A stretch of DNA of 12,845 nt from Rhodospira sp. GTDB lineage: Bacteria > Pseudomonadota > Alphaproteobacteria > Rhodospirillales > Rhodospirillaceae. The DNA lies in contig JANQGN010000153.1 in the NCBI GenBank assembly GCA_028277295.1, positions 1 through 12,845 of the forward strand, read 5' to 3'. The first letter of the stretch is position 1. The number at the start of each line of letters is the position of its first letter. Under the pieces are notes generated by a model. The model saw nothing but the letters and a program-made list of their open reading frames with translations. It was not told where the DNA came from and made no database searches. Of the stretch, positions 6,525-12,845 are shown in pieces. The position numbers were made by a program, and so were the translations under genes.

Positions 6525-9500
6525 TCATGGGCGGGCCGGATGCAGGGCGATCGGTCTTTCGGGTGACGCCGAGACCGAGGGTCGCCGCTCCAAGAGGCGC
6601 TCGGCGCGCCGCCGCTGCAGCCAGGCGTGGGATCGGCGCAGGTGCCTTAGCAAGGTGTTCAAGGTCTGGGCGATCGTCTTCTGTCCCGCGGCCGTCGCCA
6701 GGTCATTGTCTTCCATCGTGCGGTGGACCTGATGCACGGAGAACACCAGCGAGTCGGCGTCGGCCCGGGGATCCTGGTCGTCGCGTGACAGGCCATAGCC
6801 ATAGATGGTCTCGGCGTTGGCGTGCACGAAAACGCGGTAGCGCTCCACCTCGCTGACCAGGAAATCAAGCTCGCCCCGCACCGTCGCCTCGTCCCCGTGA
6901 CGGTGGTGGATCGTGTCGGAGAGATTTTTCAAGCGCGCCGCGATACGGACCTGATGGGTGTTCAAGGTCTCCAGCAGTGTGACCCGGTCGAGAGGGTCCA
7001 CGAGGGCCGGACCCGCGCCATCCGCCGATTGCTTGGGTAGCGTCAGGTGCAGGACAGCGCCGCCCCGCGCGTCACCGGCCGTGGCGTCATCCAGCGGGTC
7101 GGCGAACCAGATCTCGCCGCCGTGGCGCTCGACGATCTTGCGGCACAACGCAAGGCCGATGCCGGTGCCCGCGACCTCGTCCTCCCGCACCAGCCGTTCG
7201 AACACCCCGAAGACCCGATCACGCATGTCCATGGGGATACCCATGCCGTTGTCCATGACCGTGATCCGCCAGAGGACGGGGCTGGCCTCCCGGCACCGCA
7301 CCGTCACCTCTGGGGTGCGGTCGGCCGGAACGAACTTGATGGCGTTGCCAATGACGTTCTGGAACAGCCGGACCAGATCGGGGCGACGTCCCCGGATCGT
7401 TGGCAGGGAGGCGGCCACGTCAATGCGGGCGGCGCGGTCGGTGATGGCCGCGCTCACGTTGACAAGGGCCTCGGCGATGACATCGGAAAGGCCCACGGGA
7501 ACCGCTTCGTCGCCGTCCCGGCCGACACGGGAGTAATCCAGCAGATCCAGGATCATACGATCGAGACGGCGGGCGCCATCGATGGCGAAGCCCAGGAACT
7601 CGCTCAGCTCTGGGTCGATGGCTGGGCCCATGCGATGTTCGATCAGACCCAGGAACCCCGAGACCATACGCAGGGGTTCGCGCAAATCGTGGGACACGGC
7701 ATAGGCGAACTGGCTGAGGTCGGCGTTGGAGCGCGCCAGACGCGCTTCCAGGTGAGCATGAGCGGTGATGTCGTGCAAAACGCAATGGGACCTGAGGAAG
7801 GCTCCCTCATCGTCGCGCTGGACCTGGCTCACCATCTGGACGGTCAGGACCGTGCCGTGAGTCGGCTGGAGTTCCAGGTCCGTATGCGCGCGGTCGTCGT
7901 GGAGCACGCGGGCCAGGCGCTGGGTCCCGGCGGACCGTGTCTGTGGGGCGAGGAAGGCTCCGAACACCTGGCCAAGGATGTCGGCGCGGGACCGGCCGAG
8001 CATCTGGCACAGCGGCAGATTGAGGTCGACCACCCGTCCGGCCGCGTCCAGCGCCACATAGGCGATGGGCGCATGTTCAAACAGGCCCCGGAAGCGGGCT
8101 TCGCTGTCCTGCAGGGCGGCCTCGATGGTCTTTCGGTAGGAAATGTCCCGGATGGTGCCGACGACGTGCACCGGCCAGCCACAGTCCCGCTCCAGAACCC
8201 GTCCGCGCACCTCCACCCACAGCCAGTCGCCGTCGGCGCCTCGGTGACGATACTCCACTTGCATGGTCTCGCCGGCCATCCACTGGGCGCGCAAGCCCTT
8301 CCGAAGCGGCCTGACGTCGTTGGGATGAACCGCCGATAGCCAGGCGTCGACGCTCAGCTCGTGTTGGCCTGGCGGGATCCCCAGCAGGGCCTGGAATCGG
8401 TCGTCGACGCTGCATTGCCCGGTCCGAAGGTCGAACTCCCATGTGCCGTCGCGCACCGCCTGGGTGACCAGTCGGTAGCGGTCCTGGGTGTCGCGCAGGC
8501 AGCGCTCCGTTTCCACCCGGTCGGTGACATCGACAATCAGGCCATGCCAGAGCACGCTGCCGTCTGACAGACGTTCCGGCGTGGCCCGTCCTTCCAGCCA
8601 GATGGTGCCCTTGACGGGATGGCGGGCGCGGTACTGGCCGTGCCAGACACTGTCGGTCTGGGCTGAGCGTCGAATCGAGTCCCGCAACCATGCGGCGTCA
8701 TCTGGATGGATCGCCGCCAGAACAGGGCTGGCGTCGGTGCGTACGTCGCCGGGACTGAGGCCATAGATGTCCCGCAGACCCTCGCTGGCATAGGGGAAGC
8801 AAGACGTGCCGTCAGGGAACAGGCGATACTGAAAAATGGCACCGGGAACCTGCTCGGCAATCCGGGTTAGCCGGTACTGCAGATCGCGCACGGTGGCCGA
8901 GCGGTCGGCCAGCAGGGCCTCGGCGCGCGCGGCGGCTTCGCGGGCGCGTGCCTCGGCCCGGGTGTGGGCCGCGATCTGGCGTGCCAGGGAGCGCATCAGG
9001 GCCAGGATGCCGGGCAGTCGCGCCGGGTCGACGACCGGGACCTCGGCCACGGCCTCCTGGAAGGCGGTATCGGCAAATCCATGGTGGTGGCGGAGGGCGT
9101 CAAGGGGCGCGGGGTCCTCTGAGCCAAGCCGGAACTGCCCGACCTTCAAGGTCGCCACGTGCTGGTCATCGATGACAATGCGCGTGGCGCAGACCATCAG
9201 ACCGTGCGGGCAGGGCGCGGAGATGGTCTCCTCGCCAGCTTCCAGGCGCCGTGTCACAGCCTTGTCATGCGCCGCACAGGCGCCGCTGGTGTCCGCATGC
9301 GCCCGCAGGAAACCGCCGCACAGCCGCTGCCACGGTGCGGTCACGCGCACACGATCGTCACGGTCGACCAGGGCGATGGGCAGGCCGATGACCTTGCGCA
9401 TGTCATCCAGGAGGCGCGCCAGCCCTGGAATATCCAGGCACCCCAGCATGACGTCCTCGCGGTCCCGGGCGGCGGGCGGTTCCCGCATGGGCCGCGGAGA

Positions 9501-9587
9501 ACCGCTGGCCATGCCCAAGGCGATCGCGGGAAGAGTTGACGAGCAGGCGGTTCCGGACGGCAGGGTATCCAGCGGATGGTCCTGCAT
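6525..9587 (-). CDS. Orphan sensor histidine kinase: PocR, three PAS domains, HisKA/HATPase and His-rich C-terminus
   Basis: A 1020-residue kinase without membrane helices, so probably cytoplasmic. Residues about 46-200 are a PocR sensory domain (CGGF...CPHGLMVCATRIVI...VGQFRLG) with cysteines at 90, 104, 126 and 133; PocR domains are thought to bind small ligands. A coiled coil (about 205-240) leads to PAS domains at about 243-358, 370-487 and 495-608. HisKA has the phospho-accepting H633 in VSHDLREPL. The ATPase has an N-box (NVIGNAIKF, 744-752), DNGMGIP (779-785), FGVFERL and GTGIGLAL (807-814). A further ~160 residues rich in His are unassigned. No response regulator is adjacent. The ATG at 9587 follows GGTGA by five bases. 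A second choice is ATG at 9449 with GAGG, right at the PocR domain. The frame stays open to 9983, but that part has low-GC third positions and crosses an inverted repeat, so it is not counted. Confidence 0.9.
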   Translation of the reverse strand: MQDHPLDTLPSGTACSSTLPAIALGMASGSPRPMREPPAARDREDVMLGCLDIPGLARLLDDMRKVIGLPIALVDRDDRVRVTAPWQRLCGGFLRAHADTSGACAAHDKAVTRRLEAGEETISAPCPHGLMVCATRIVIDDQHVATLKVGQFRLGSEDPAPLDALRHHHGFADTAFQEAVAEVPVVDPARLPGILALMRSLARQIAAHTRAEARAREAAARAEALLADRSATVRDLQYRLTRIAEQVPGAIFQYRLFPDGTSCFPYASEGLRDIYGLSPGDVRTDASPVLAAIHPDDAAWLRDSIRRSAQTDSVWHGQYRARHPVKGTIWLEGRATPERLSDGSVLWHGLIVDVTDRVETERCLRDTQDRYRLVTQAVRDGTWEFDLRTGQCSVDDRFQALLGIPPGQHELSVDAWLSAVHPNDVRPLRKGLRAQWMAGETMQVEYRHRGADGDWLWVEVRGRVLERDCGWPVHVVGTIRDISYRKTIEAALQDSEARFRGLFEHAPIAYVALDAAGRVVDLNLPLCQMLGRSRADILGQVFGAFLAPQTRSAGTQRLARVLHDDRAHTDLELQPTHGTVLTVQMVSQVQRDDEGAFLRSHCVLHDITAHAHLEARLARSNADLSQFAYAVSHDLREPLRMVSGFLGLIEHRMGPAIDPELSEFLGFAIDGARRLDRMILDLLDYSRVGRDGDEAVPVGLSDVIAEALVNVSAAITDRAARIDVAASLPTIRGRRPDLVRLFQNVIGNAIKFVPADRTPEVTVRCREASPVLWRITVMDNGMGIPMDMRDRVFGVFERLVREDEVAGTGIGLALCRKIVERHGGEIWFADPLDDATAGDARGGAVLHLTLPKQSADGAGPALVDPLDRVTLLETLNTHQVRIAARLKNLSDTIHHRHGDEATVRGELDFLVSEVERYRVFVHANAETIYGYGLSRDDQDPRADADSLVFSVHQVHRTMEDNDLATAAGQKTIAQTLNTLLRHLRRSHAWLQRRRAERLLERRPSVSASPERPIALHPARP

Positions 9588-9675
9588 GCTATTCACCCGT
9601 GCCCGGGGGATAACGTAAGATTGTAGACCGTCCTGGCAAGCATTCATAGCAAGATCCCGGAATCCTTCCACTATT

Positions 9676-9705
9676 ATCTTACAAGCTCTGGCCTCAGCGG
9701 GACAA
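9676..9705 (-). promoter_or_regulatory. Possible promoter of the kinase gene
   Basis: On the minus strand TTGTCC (9700-9705) and TAAGAT (9676-9681) are 18 bases apart, each matching four of six sigma-70 consensus bases. They lie in the locally AT-rich stretch upstream of the kinase and give a leader of about 80 bases to the ATG at 9587. Weak evidence, but it agrees with the chosen start. Confidence 0.3.
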
Positions 9706-9789
9706 TCTAGTGAATAGTCATGCAGGGTTCCGAACTCGGATGGACGATCGTTCATGACGTTCGATCCGACAGGGTGTGGGTCATCGATG

Positions 9790-9879
9790 GAGATCCTTTC
9801 TTCGCTCCGCTCCGTCAGGATGAGGCACCTAAAAACTGATAATCCTCGTCCTGAGCGTCCGCAGGACGCGAAGGATCTC
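9790..9879. repeat. Imperfect inverted repeat with 36-base arms
   Basis: The arms 9790-9825 and 9844-9879 match at 24 of 36 positions when folded. Matches concentrate at the outer end (GAGATCCTT) and the inner end (TCAGGA.GAGG), and the middles have diverged. The right arm has its own GCGTCC/GGACGC stem (9855-9860 and 9864-9869). The 18-base centre is AT-rich. The core CCTGAGC...GCGAAGGATC resembles an intergenic palindrome that I recall as common in alphaproteobacterial genomes. Confidence 0.6.
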
Positions 9880-9954
9880 CCTCGAATCCATGAAACCTCA
9901 TAGATCGGTCCTCTGATACCAACGGTCATTAACCATGACCGTTGCAGTCCGTGG

Positions 9955-10024
9955 CCGGCCCGCTCCCCCACCCGGCCACCCACGACAGTATGCTTGGGGT
10001 GGCCGGGTGGGGGGAGCGGGCCGG
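9955..10024. repeat. Very long GC-rich hairpin
   Basis: The arms 9955-9981 and 9997-10024 are complementary over 27 bp with a single bulged base (five C on the left against six G on the right). The loop is 15 bases (9982-9996). The stem is almost only G and C (CCGGCCCGCTCCCCC and so on) and should be extremely stable as DNA cruciform or RNA. Confidence 0.85.
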
Positions 10025-10031
10025 TGCGGCC

Positions 10032-10111
10032 CTGGCACCGCTTCGCGGTGCCAGCTTCTTATGATGGACGCCCGAAGGGCGTCCGGGGCGGATGAGTCAC
10101 ACTCATCCGCC
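10032..10111. repeat. Three small perfect hairpins with three-base loops
   Basis: CTGGCACCGC (10032-10041) pairs with GCGGTGCCAG (10045-10054), loop TTC. GGACGCCC (10066-10073) pairs with GGGCGTCC (10077-10084), loop GAA. GGCGGATGAGT (10087-10097) pairs with ACTCATCCGCC (10101-10111), loop CAC. Stems are 10, 8 and 11 bp. The one nearest the dehydrogenase stop could end its transcript, but no T-tract follows on the minus strand. Confidence 0.85.
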
Positions 10112-10129
10112 GCTGGTATAGTCGCCGCC

Positions 10130-11338
10130 CTATCCCGTGAACGCCTGCAACCCCGTCTGGGCACGGCCCAGGATGAGGGCGTGAATATCGTGGGTGCCCT
10201 CGTAGGTGTTGACGGTCTCCAGGTTCATCACATGGCGGATGACGTGGAACTCGTCGCTGATGCCATTACCGCCGTGCATATCGCGGGCCATGCGGGCGAT
10301 GTCCAGCGCCTTGCCGCAATTGTTGCGCTTGACCAGCGAGATGGCCTCGGGCGCCGCGCGGGTCTCGTCCACCAACCGGCCCACCCGCAGCACCGCCTGC
10401 AAGCCCAGGGTGATCTCGGTCTGCATGTCGGCGAGCTTTTTCTGAATGAGCTGATTGGCGGCCAGCGGGCGGCCGAACTGGCTGCGGTCCAGGGTGTATT
10501 GCCGGGCCGCGTGCCAGCAGAACTCGGCGGCGCCCAGCACCCCCCAGGCGATGCCGTAGCGCGCCTTGTTGAGGCAGCCGAACGGCCCGGACAGGCCGGC
10601 GGCGCCGGGCAGCAGCGCGTCCTCGGGGACCTCCACGCCGTCCAGGACGATCTCGCCGGTGACGGAGGCGCGTAAGGAGAACTTGCCCTCGATCTTGGGT
10701 GTCGAGAAGCCCTTCGCGCCGCGCTCCACCAGAAAGCCCTTGATGCGCCCGCCGTGGGCGTCCGAGCGCGCCCAGACCACGGCCACGTCGGCGATGGGGC
10801 TGTTGGTGATCCACATCTTCGACCCGGTCAGGCGATAGCCGCCGTCGATCCTCTCGGCGCGGGTCTTCATCCCGCCCGGGTCCGAGCCGTGGTCGGGCTC
10901 GGTGAGACCGAAGCAGCCCACCTTCTCGCCCCGGGCCAGCGGCGGCAGCCAGGCGCGCTTCTGATCCTCGGTGCCATAGGTGAGGATGGGGTGCATGACC
11001 AGCGACGACTGCACGCTCATGGCCGACCGATAGCCGCTGTCCACGCGCTCGACCTCGCGGGCGATCAGGCCGTAGGCCACATGACCGACCCCGGCGCCGC
11101 CCCAGGCCTCGGGCACCGTGGGGCCCAGCAGGCCCATGTCGCCCATCTCGGTCATGATCTCCGGATCGAAGCGTTCCTCGCGATGCGCGGTCAGGACGCG
11201 GGGCATCAGCCTGTCCTGGCAGTAGGCGCGGGCGCTGTCACGAATCATGCGCTCGTCCTCGGACAGTTGCCCGTTCATGTCGAGGAGATCATCCCAGGAG
11301 TCGAGGGGATGGGCGGCAAGCGGACTGGCGGTGGTCAT
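10130..11338 (-). CDS. gcdH: Glutaryl-CoA dehydrogenase (acyl-CoA dehydrogenase family)
   Basis: This FAD enzyme oxidises and decarboxylates glutaryl-CoA to crotonyl-CoA in lysine, tryptophan and aromatic catabolism, passing electrons to ETF. The protein is 402 residues, normal for the family. Diagnostic blocks are GYRSAMSVQSSLVMHPI (102-118, with R104 as the likely glutaryl-carboxylate-binding Arg), GCFGLTEPDHGSDPGGM (141-157), MWITNSPIADV (175-185), LRASVTGEI, ARYGIAWG (259-266), YTLDRSQFGRPLA (281-293), KRNNCGKAL and GGNGISDEF (356-364). The catalytic base is Glu380 in NTYEGTHDIHALILGRA. The D149-H150 pair replaces the more usual N-x in the LTEPN block. The ATG at 11338 is preferred over an in-frame extension to 11434: it gives family length, and the extension is low-similarity. 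An AAGGA lies 12 bases upstream, rather far. No ETF or glutarate regulator is beside it, so pathway context is missing. Confidence 0.94.
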   Translation of the reverse strand: MTTASPLAAHPLDSWDDLLDMNGQLSEDERMIRDSARAYCQDRLMPRVLTAHREERFDPEIMTEMGDMGLLGPTVPEAWGGAGVGHVAYGLIAREVERVDSGYRSAMSVQSSLVMHPILTYGTEDQKRAWLPPLARGEKVGCFGLTEPDHGSDPGGMKTRAERIDGGYRLTGSKMWITNSPIADVAVVWARSDAHGGRIKGFLVERGAKGFSTPKIEGKFSLRASVTGEIVLDGVEVPEDALLPGAAGLSGPFGCLNKARYGIAWGVLGAAEFCWHAARQYTLDRSQFGRPLAANQLIQKKLADMQTEITLGLQAVLRVGRLVDETRAAPEAISLVKRNNCGKALDIARMARDMHGGNGISDEFHVIRHVMNLETVNTYEGTHDIHALILGRAQTGLQAFTG

Positions 11339-11419
11339 GGGCGGGGCGGTCCTTGTCTCGGAACGAGGAGAATAGCCGCGCATGGTGCCGGTTTCGATGG
11401 GACGGGTCCAGGTCCCCGA

Positions 11420-11443
11420 GGGATCCCGTTCCATTGGGATCCC
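11420..11443. promoter_or_regulatory. Paired GGGATCCC palindromes between divergent genes
   Basis: GGGATCCC occurs at 11420-11427 and again at 11436-11443, separated by GTTCCATT. Each copy is itself a palindrome, so the pair is both a direct and an inverted repeat with a 16-base centre spacing. It lies 82 bases upstream of the dehydrogenase start and about 145 upstream of the solute-binding protein start, a fitting place for a dimeric regulator. No regulator is identified. Confidence 0.35.
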
Positions 11444-11587
11444 GGATGGGCCGTCGGACTGTCACGGAACCGAGGTGGTATCGACGGCGCGCCTTGGCCT
11501 ACCACTGCGTCGAACGGGGCGGTCAGTCAGGTGCGATTCCTCAATAAAGCAATCACAGATTTTCGACGTCTCAGGGAGTGCCCACCC

Positions 11588-12262
11588 ATGAAGCATGCGT
11601 TCCTTGCCGCCGTCGCGGCTTGTCTTGTGCCCGCGACGGCCCAGGCCGCCGACATCCGACTCGTCACCGAAGAGTACCCGCCCTTCAACATGACCTACCA
11701 TGGCGAGATCACCGGCATGGCCACGGACCTGTTAAAAGCCGCGTTCGACAAGGCCGGGGTGACCTATACCCTGGAACTGCTGCCGTGGGCGCGGGCCTAC
11801 AACACCGCCCTGACCACGGCCAGCGCCTGTGTCTACAGCACCACCGAAACCCCCGAGCGCATGGACAAATTTCTGTGGGTCGGACCCCTGGTCGACAATG
11901 ACTGGGTGCTGCTGGCCCGCGCCGACAGCCCGGCCATCACCAGTCTGGAGGATGCCCGACCCTACAAGATCGGCGGTTATCACGGTGATGCCGTGGCCGA
12001 GTACCTGATCGCCGAGGGCTTCCGTGTGGACACCGCGTCGCAGGACGCGTTCAACGCGCCCAAGCTGGCCAACGGCCGAATCGACTTCTGGGCCACCGGT
12101 TCCCAGCTCGGTCCCTACCTGGCGGATCAGCAGGGACTCGAGGGTTTGGCGCCGGTGGTGACCATCAAGGAGACGGTCATGTCGCTGGCCTGCAACAAGG
12201 GCACCGACCCGGCCATCATCGACCGCCTCCAGACGGCGCTGGACGCCGTGCGCGCCGAGTAG
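11588..12262 (+). CDS. Periplasmic family-3 solute-binding protein, stand-alone
   Basis: A 224-residue protein with a clear signal peptide: MKHAFLAAVAACLVPATAQA, with cleavage after AQA at residue 20. The mature part is one bilobal SBP_bac_3 domain: ADIRLVTEEYPPFNM (21-35), GEITGMATDLLKAAF, LLPWARAYNTAL (64-75), TPERMDKFLWVGPL (88-101), YKIGGYHGDAVAEYL (126-140) and NGRIDFWATG (162-171). R91 aligns with the Arg that holds the alpha-carboxylate in amino-acid binders. The Asp usual after the GR.D block is not evident, so the ligand need not be a standard amino acid. Cys81 and Cys202 could form a disulfide. AGGGAG nine bases before ATG fixes the start; the frame is open far upstream, antisense to gcdH, but that part is not coding. 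No permease or ATPase follows, so it may serve a distant transporter or act as a sensor partner. Confidence 0.88.
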   Translation: MKHAFLAAVAACLVPATAQAADIRLVTEEYPPFNMTYHGEITGMATDLLKAAFDKAGVTYTLELLPWARAYNTALTTASACVYSTTETPERMDKFLWVGPLVDNDWVLLARADSPAITSLEDARPYKIGGYHGDAVAEYLIAEGFRVDTASQDAFNAPKLANGRIDFWATGSQLGPYLADQQGLEGLAPVVTIKETVMSLACNKGTDPAIIDRLQTALDAVRAE

Positions 12263-12282
12263 ACACGCTCCGGACAGGTGTT

Positions 12283-12309
12283 GGGGCCGCGCCGTCGTCG
12301 CGCGGCCCC
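12283..12309. terminator. GC-rich hairpin between convergent genes
   Basis: A perfect 10-bp stem GGGGCCGCGC (12283-12292) / GCGCGGCCCC (12300-12309) with a seven-base loop, starting 20 bases after the solute-binding protein stop. A weaker stem GCGGTC/GACCGC (12315-12320 and 12332-12337) follows. Neither has a T-tract. The position suggests termination from one or both sides. Confidence 0.6.
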
Positions 12310-12370
12310 GGCTCGCGGTCACGGCAGTGGCGACCGCCGCGCGACGTGGCGGCGCGCCGTGCCGTGCTCG

Positions 12371-12845
12371 TCACCCGCACCGGTTGGGCGCGCGCCGGCT
12401 CGGGTCGGGCGGGTCGTTCGGGTCGACGTACAGCAGGTCATAGCCGGTCAGCATGGCCTTCAGGTACGCATAGAACGGCTTGCCCGCGAAGGCCGCGAGA
12501 TACACGTGCCCGACGAAGAAGATCAGCATGGCGAAAGCGGCCGCCGTGTGCACGAAGGCCACGTCGCCCAGGGTGACCGGTCCGTCCAGTCCGGTCTGGA
12601 CCCATTCATTGTAGAACATGTAGAGCAGGCCAGAAATCCAGATCACCGGCGAGATCAGCACGTTGAAGGCCAGGTAGGCGAGCCGCTGCAGCGGATTGTG
12701 CTTGGCCATGCGGGTTTTCTTGTAGGGATGGGGCACCGAGGTGTCGAGGATGCCGGTGGTGTAGTACTGCACCACCGCCATGATGCCCCGGCGCGTGGGG
12801 ATGTACTGTTTCCACTCCCCGGTGATGGCGTGCCAGAAGATCACG
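12371..12845 (-). CDS. b-type cytochrome membrane subunit (cytochrome b561/formate dehydrogenase gamma-like), N-terminal part beyond window
   Basis: The C-terminal 158 or so residues of an inner-membrane di-haem cytochrome b subunit, of the kind that passes electrons between quinones and a partner oxidoreductase such as formate dehydrogenase, hydrogenase or thiosulfate/tetrathionate reductase. Counting from the window edge, visible features are HAITGEWKQYIP (5-16), KHNPLQRLAYLA (48-59), a membrane helix at about 56-77, and a helix at about 93-119 with H99 and H113 as candidate haem ligands (FVHTAAAF...FFVGHVY). A cytoplasmic end YLKAMLTGYDLL and a Pro/Asp/Arg tail follow. The GTG at the edge is not a real start. 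The partner subunits, which would tell the substrate, should lie upstream outside the window, so the exact enzyme is open. Confidence 0.8.
   Translation of the reverse strand, partial: VIFWHAITGEWKQYIPTRRGIMAVVQYYTTGILDTSVPHPYKKTRMAKHNPLQRLAYLAFNVLISPVIWISGLLYMFYNEWVQTGLDGPVTLGDVAFVHTAAAFAMLIFFVGHVYLAAFAGKPFYAYLKAMLTGYDLLYVDPNDPPDPSRRAPNRCG

Larger units (their letters stand above)
9916..10119. repeat. Composite block of five consecutive hairpins bounded by ATACCA/TGGTAT
   Basis: ATACCA (9916-9921) and TGGTAT (10114-10119) bracket the block. First inside is CAACGGTCAT (9920-9929) with ATGACCGTTG (9935-9944), then four more hairpins with little sequence between them. If bases 9945-10115 are removed, the ends join into a perfect palindrome with 14-bp arms (ATACCAACGGTCAT and its complement). 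The simplest reading is a hairpin-rich insert in the right arm of an older palindromic repeat, with TG at both junctions (9943-9944 and 10114-10115). It lies between the stop of the glutaryl-CoA dehydrogenase gene and the kinase, both leftward. The pattern is directly visible; the insertion history is inferred. Confidence 0.65.

Noticed and set aside
6525..7010. Calling the kinase C-terminus a hemerythrin or CZB zinc domain
   Set aside because: HxxxE is present but the H-x3-H pair is H-x2-H, the last Asp ligand is missing, and no Cys for CZB is seen. The evidence is too weak for a family name.
7047..8339. A 430-codon plus-strand open frame inside the kinase gene
   Set aside because: It lies opposite the PAS/HisKA coding region, whose motifs are unmistakable, and its composition is that of a GC-rich shadow frame.
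9588..9983. An extra 132 residues at the kinase N-terminus
   Set aside because: Third codon positions turn AT-rich, no domain is visible, the frame crosses the 36-base-arm inverted repeat, and a possible promoter lies at 9676-9705.
9916..10119. A CRISPR array or integron attC array
   Set aside because: The hairpins have different sequences and sizes with no repeated unit or regular spacers. No cas or integrase gene is present.
11339..11434. A 32-residue longer N-terminus for glutaryl-CoA dehydrogenase
   Set aside because: The extension is unlike the family, includes the paired GGGATCCC site, and makes the protein longer than usual. The ATG at 11338 gives normal length.
10754..11587. In-frame upstream extension of the solute-binding protein
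   Set aside because: It would be antisense to gcdH and would bury the signal peptide. The ATG at 11588 has an AGGGAG site and a perfect signal sequence.

Overview
The window is GC-rich. Its coding style (very high G/C at third codon positions), the mix of long one-component signalling proteins, a CGFS glutaredoxin, a PilZ protein, a Tad-like TPR lipoprotein and a stand-alone family-3 solute-binding protein suggest an alphaproteobacterium, most likely of the Rhodospirillales/Rhodospirillaceae type. This placement is inferred from gene style only. No RNA gene, CRISPR array, transposase or phage gene was seen.

Left part (1-6222): the 3' end of a monothiol glutaredoxin gene converges on a PilZ-domain gene, with a 14-bp UUCG-type hairpin between them. 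After a roughly 490-bp gap come a Crp/Fnr-family regulator with an unusual acidic/Ala/Gly insert and, overlapping it by 8 bases, a TadD-like TPR lipoprotein. A further gap leads to a candidate 48-residue ORF whose stop overlaps (ATGA) the start of a large membrane-bound HAMP-GAF-HD-GYP protein, a predicted c-di-GMP phosphodiesterase. PilZ (c-di-GMP reader), Crp/Fnr (nucleotide-responsive transcription) and HD-GYP (c-di-GMP breakdown) sit together, so a surface/motility/pilus signalling neighbourhood is plausible, but the link is by proximity only.

Middle part (6223-10129): hairpin repeats follow the HD-GYP gene. On the minus strand lies a large orphan sensor kinase: PocR domain, three PAS domains, HisKA and HATPase, then an unassigned His-rich helical C-terminus. 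Upstream of it is a repeat-rich non-coding stretch. This holds a 36-base-arm imperfect inverted repeat and a 204-base block of five consecutive hairpins. The block is best read as a hairpin-rich ~171-bp insert sitting in one arm of an otherwise perfect 14-bp palindrome. It is the most unusual structure in the window.

Right part (10130-12845): a glutaryl-CoA dehydrogenase gene (minus), then divergently a periplasmic family-3 solute-binding protein with no transporter genes beside it. A GC-rich hairpin follows, and then the C-terminal part of a b-type cytochrome membrane subunit (minus) that runs off the window end.
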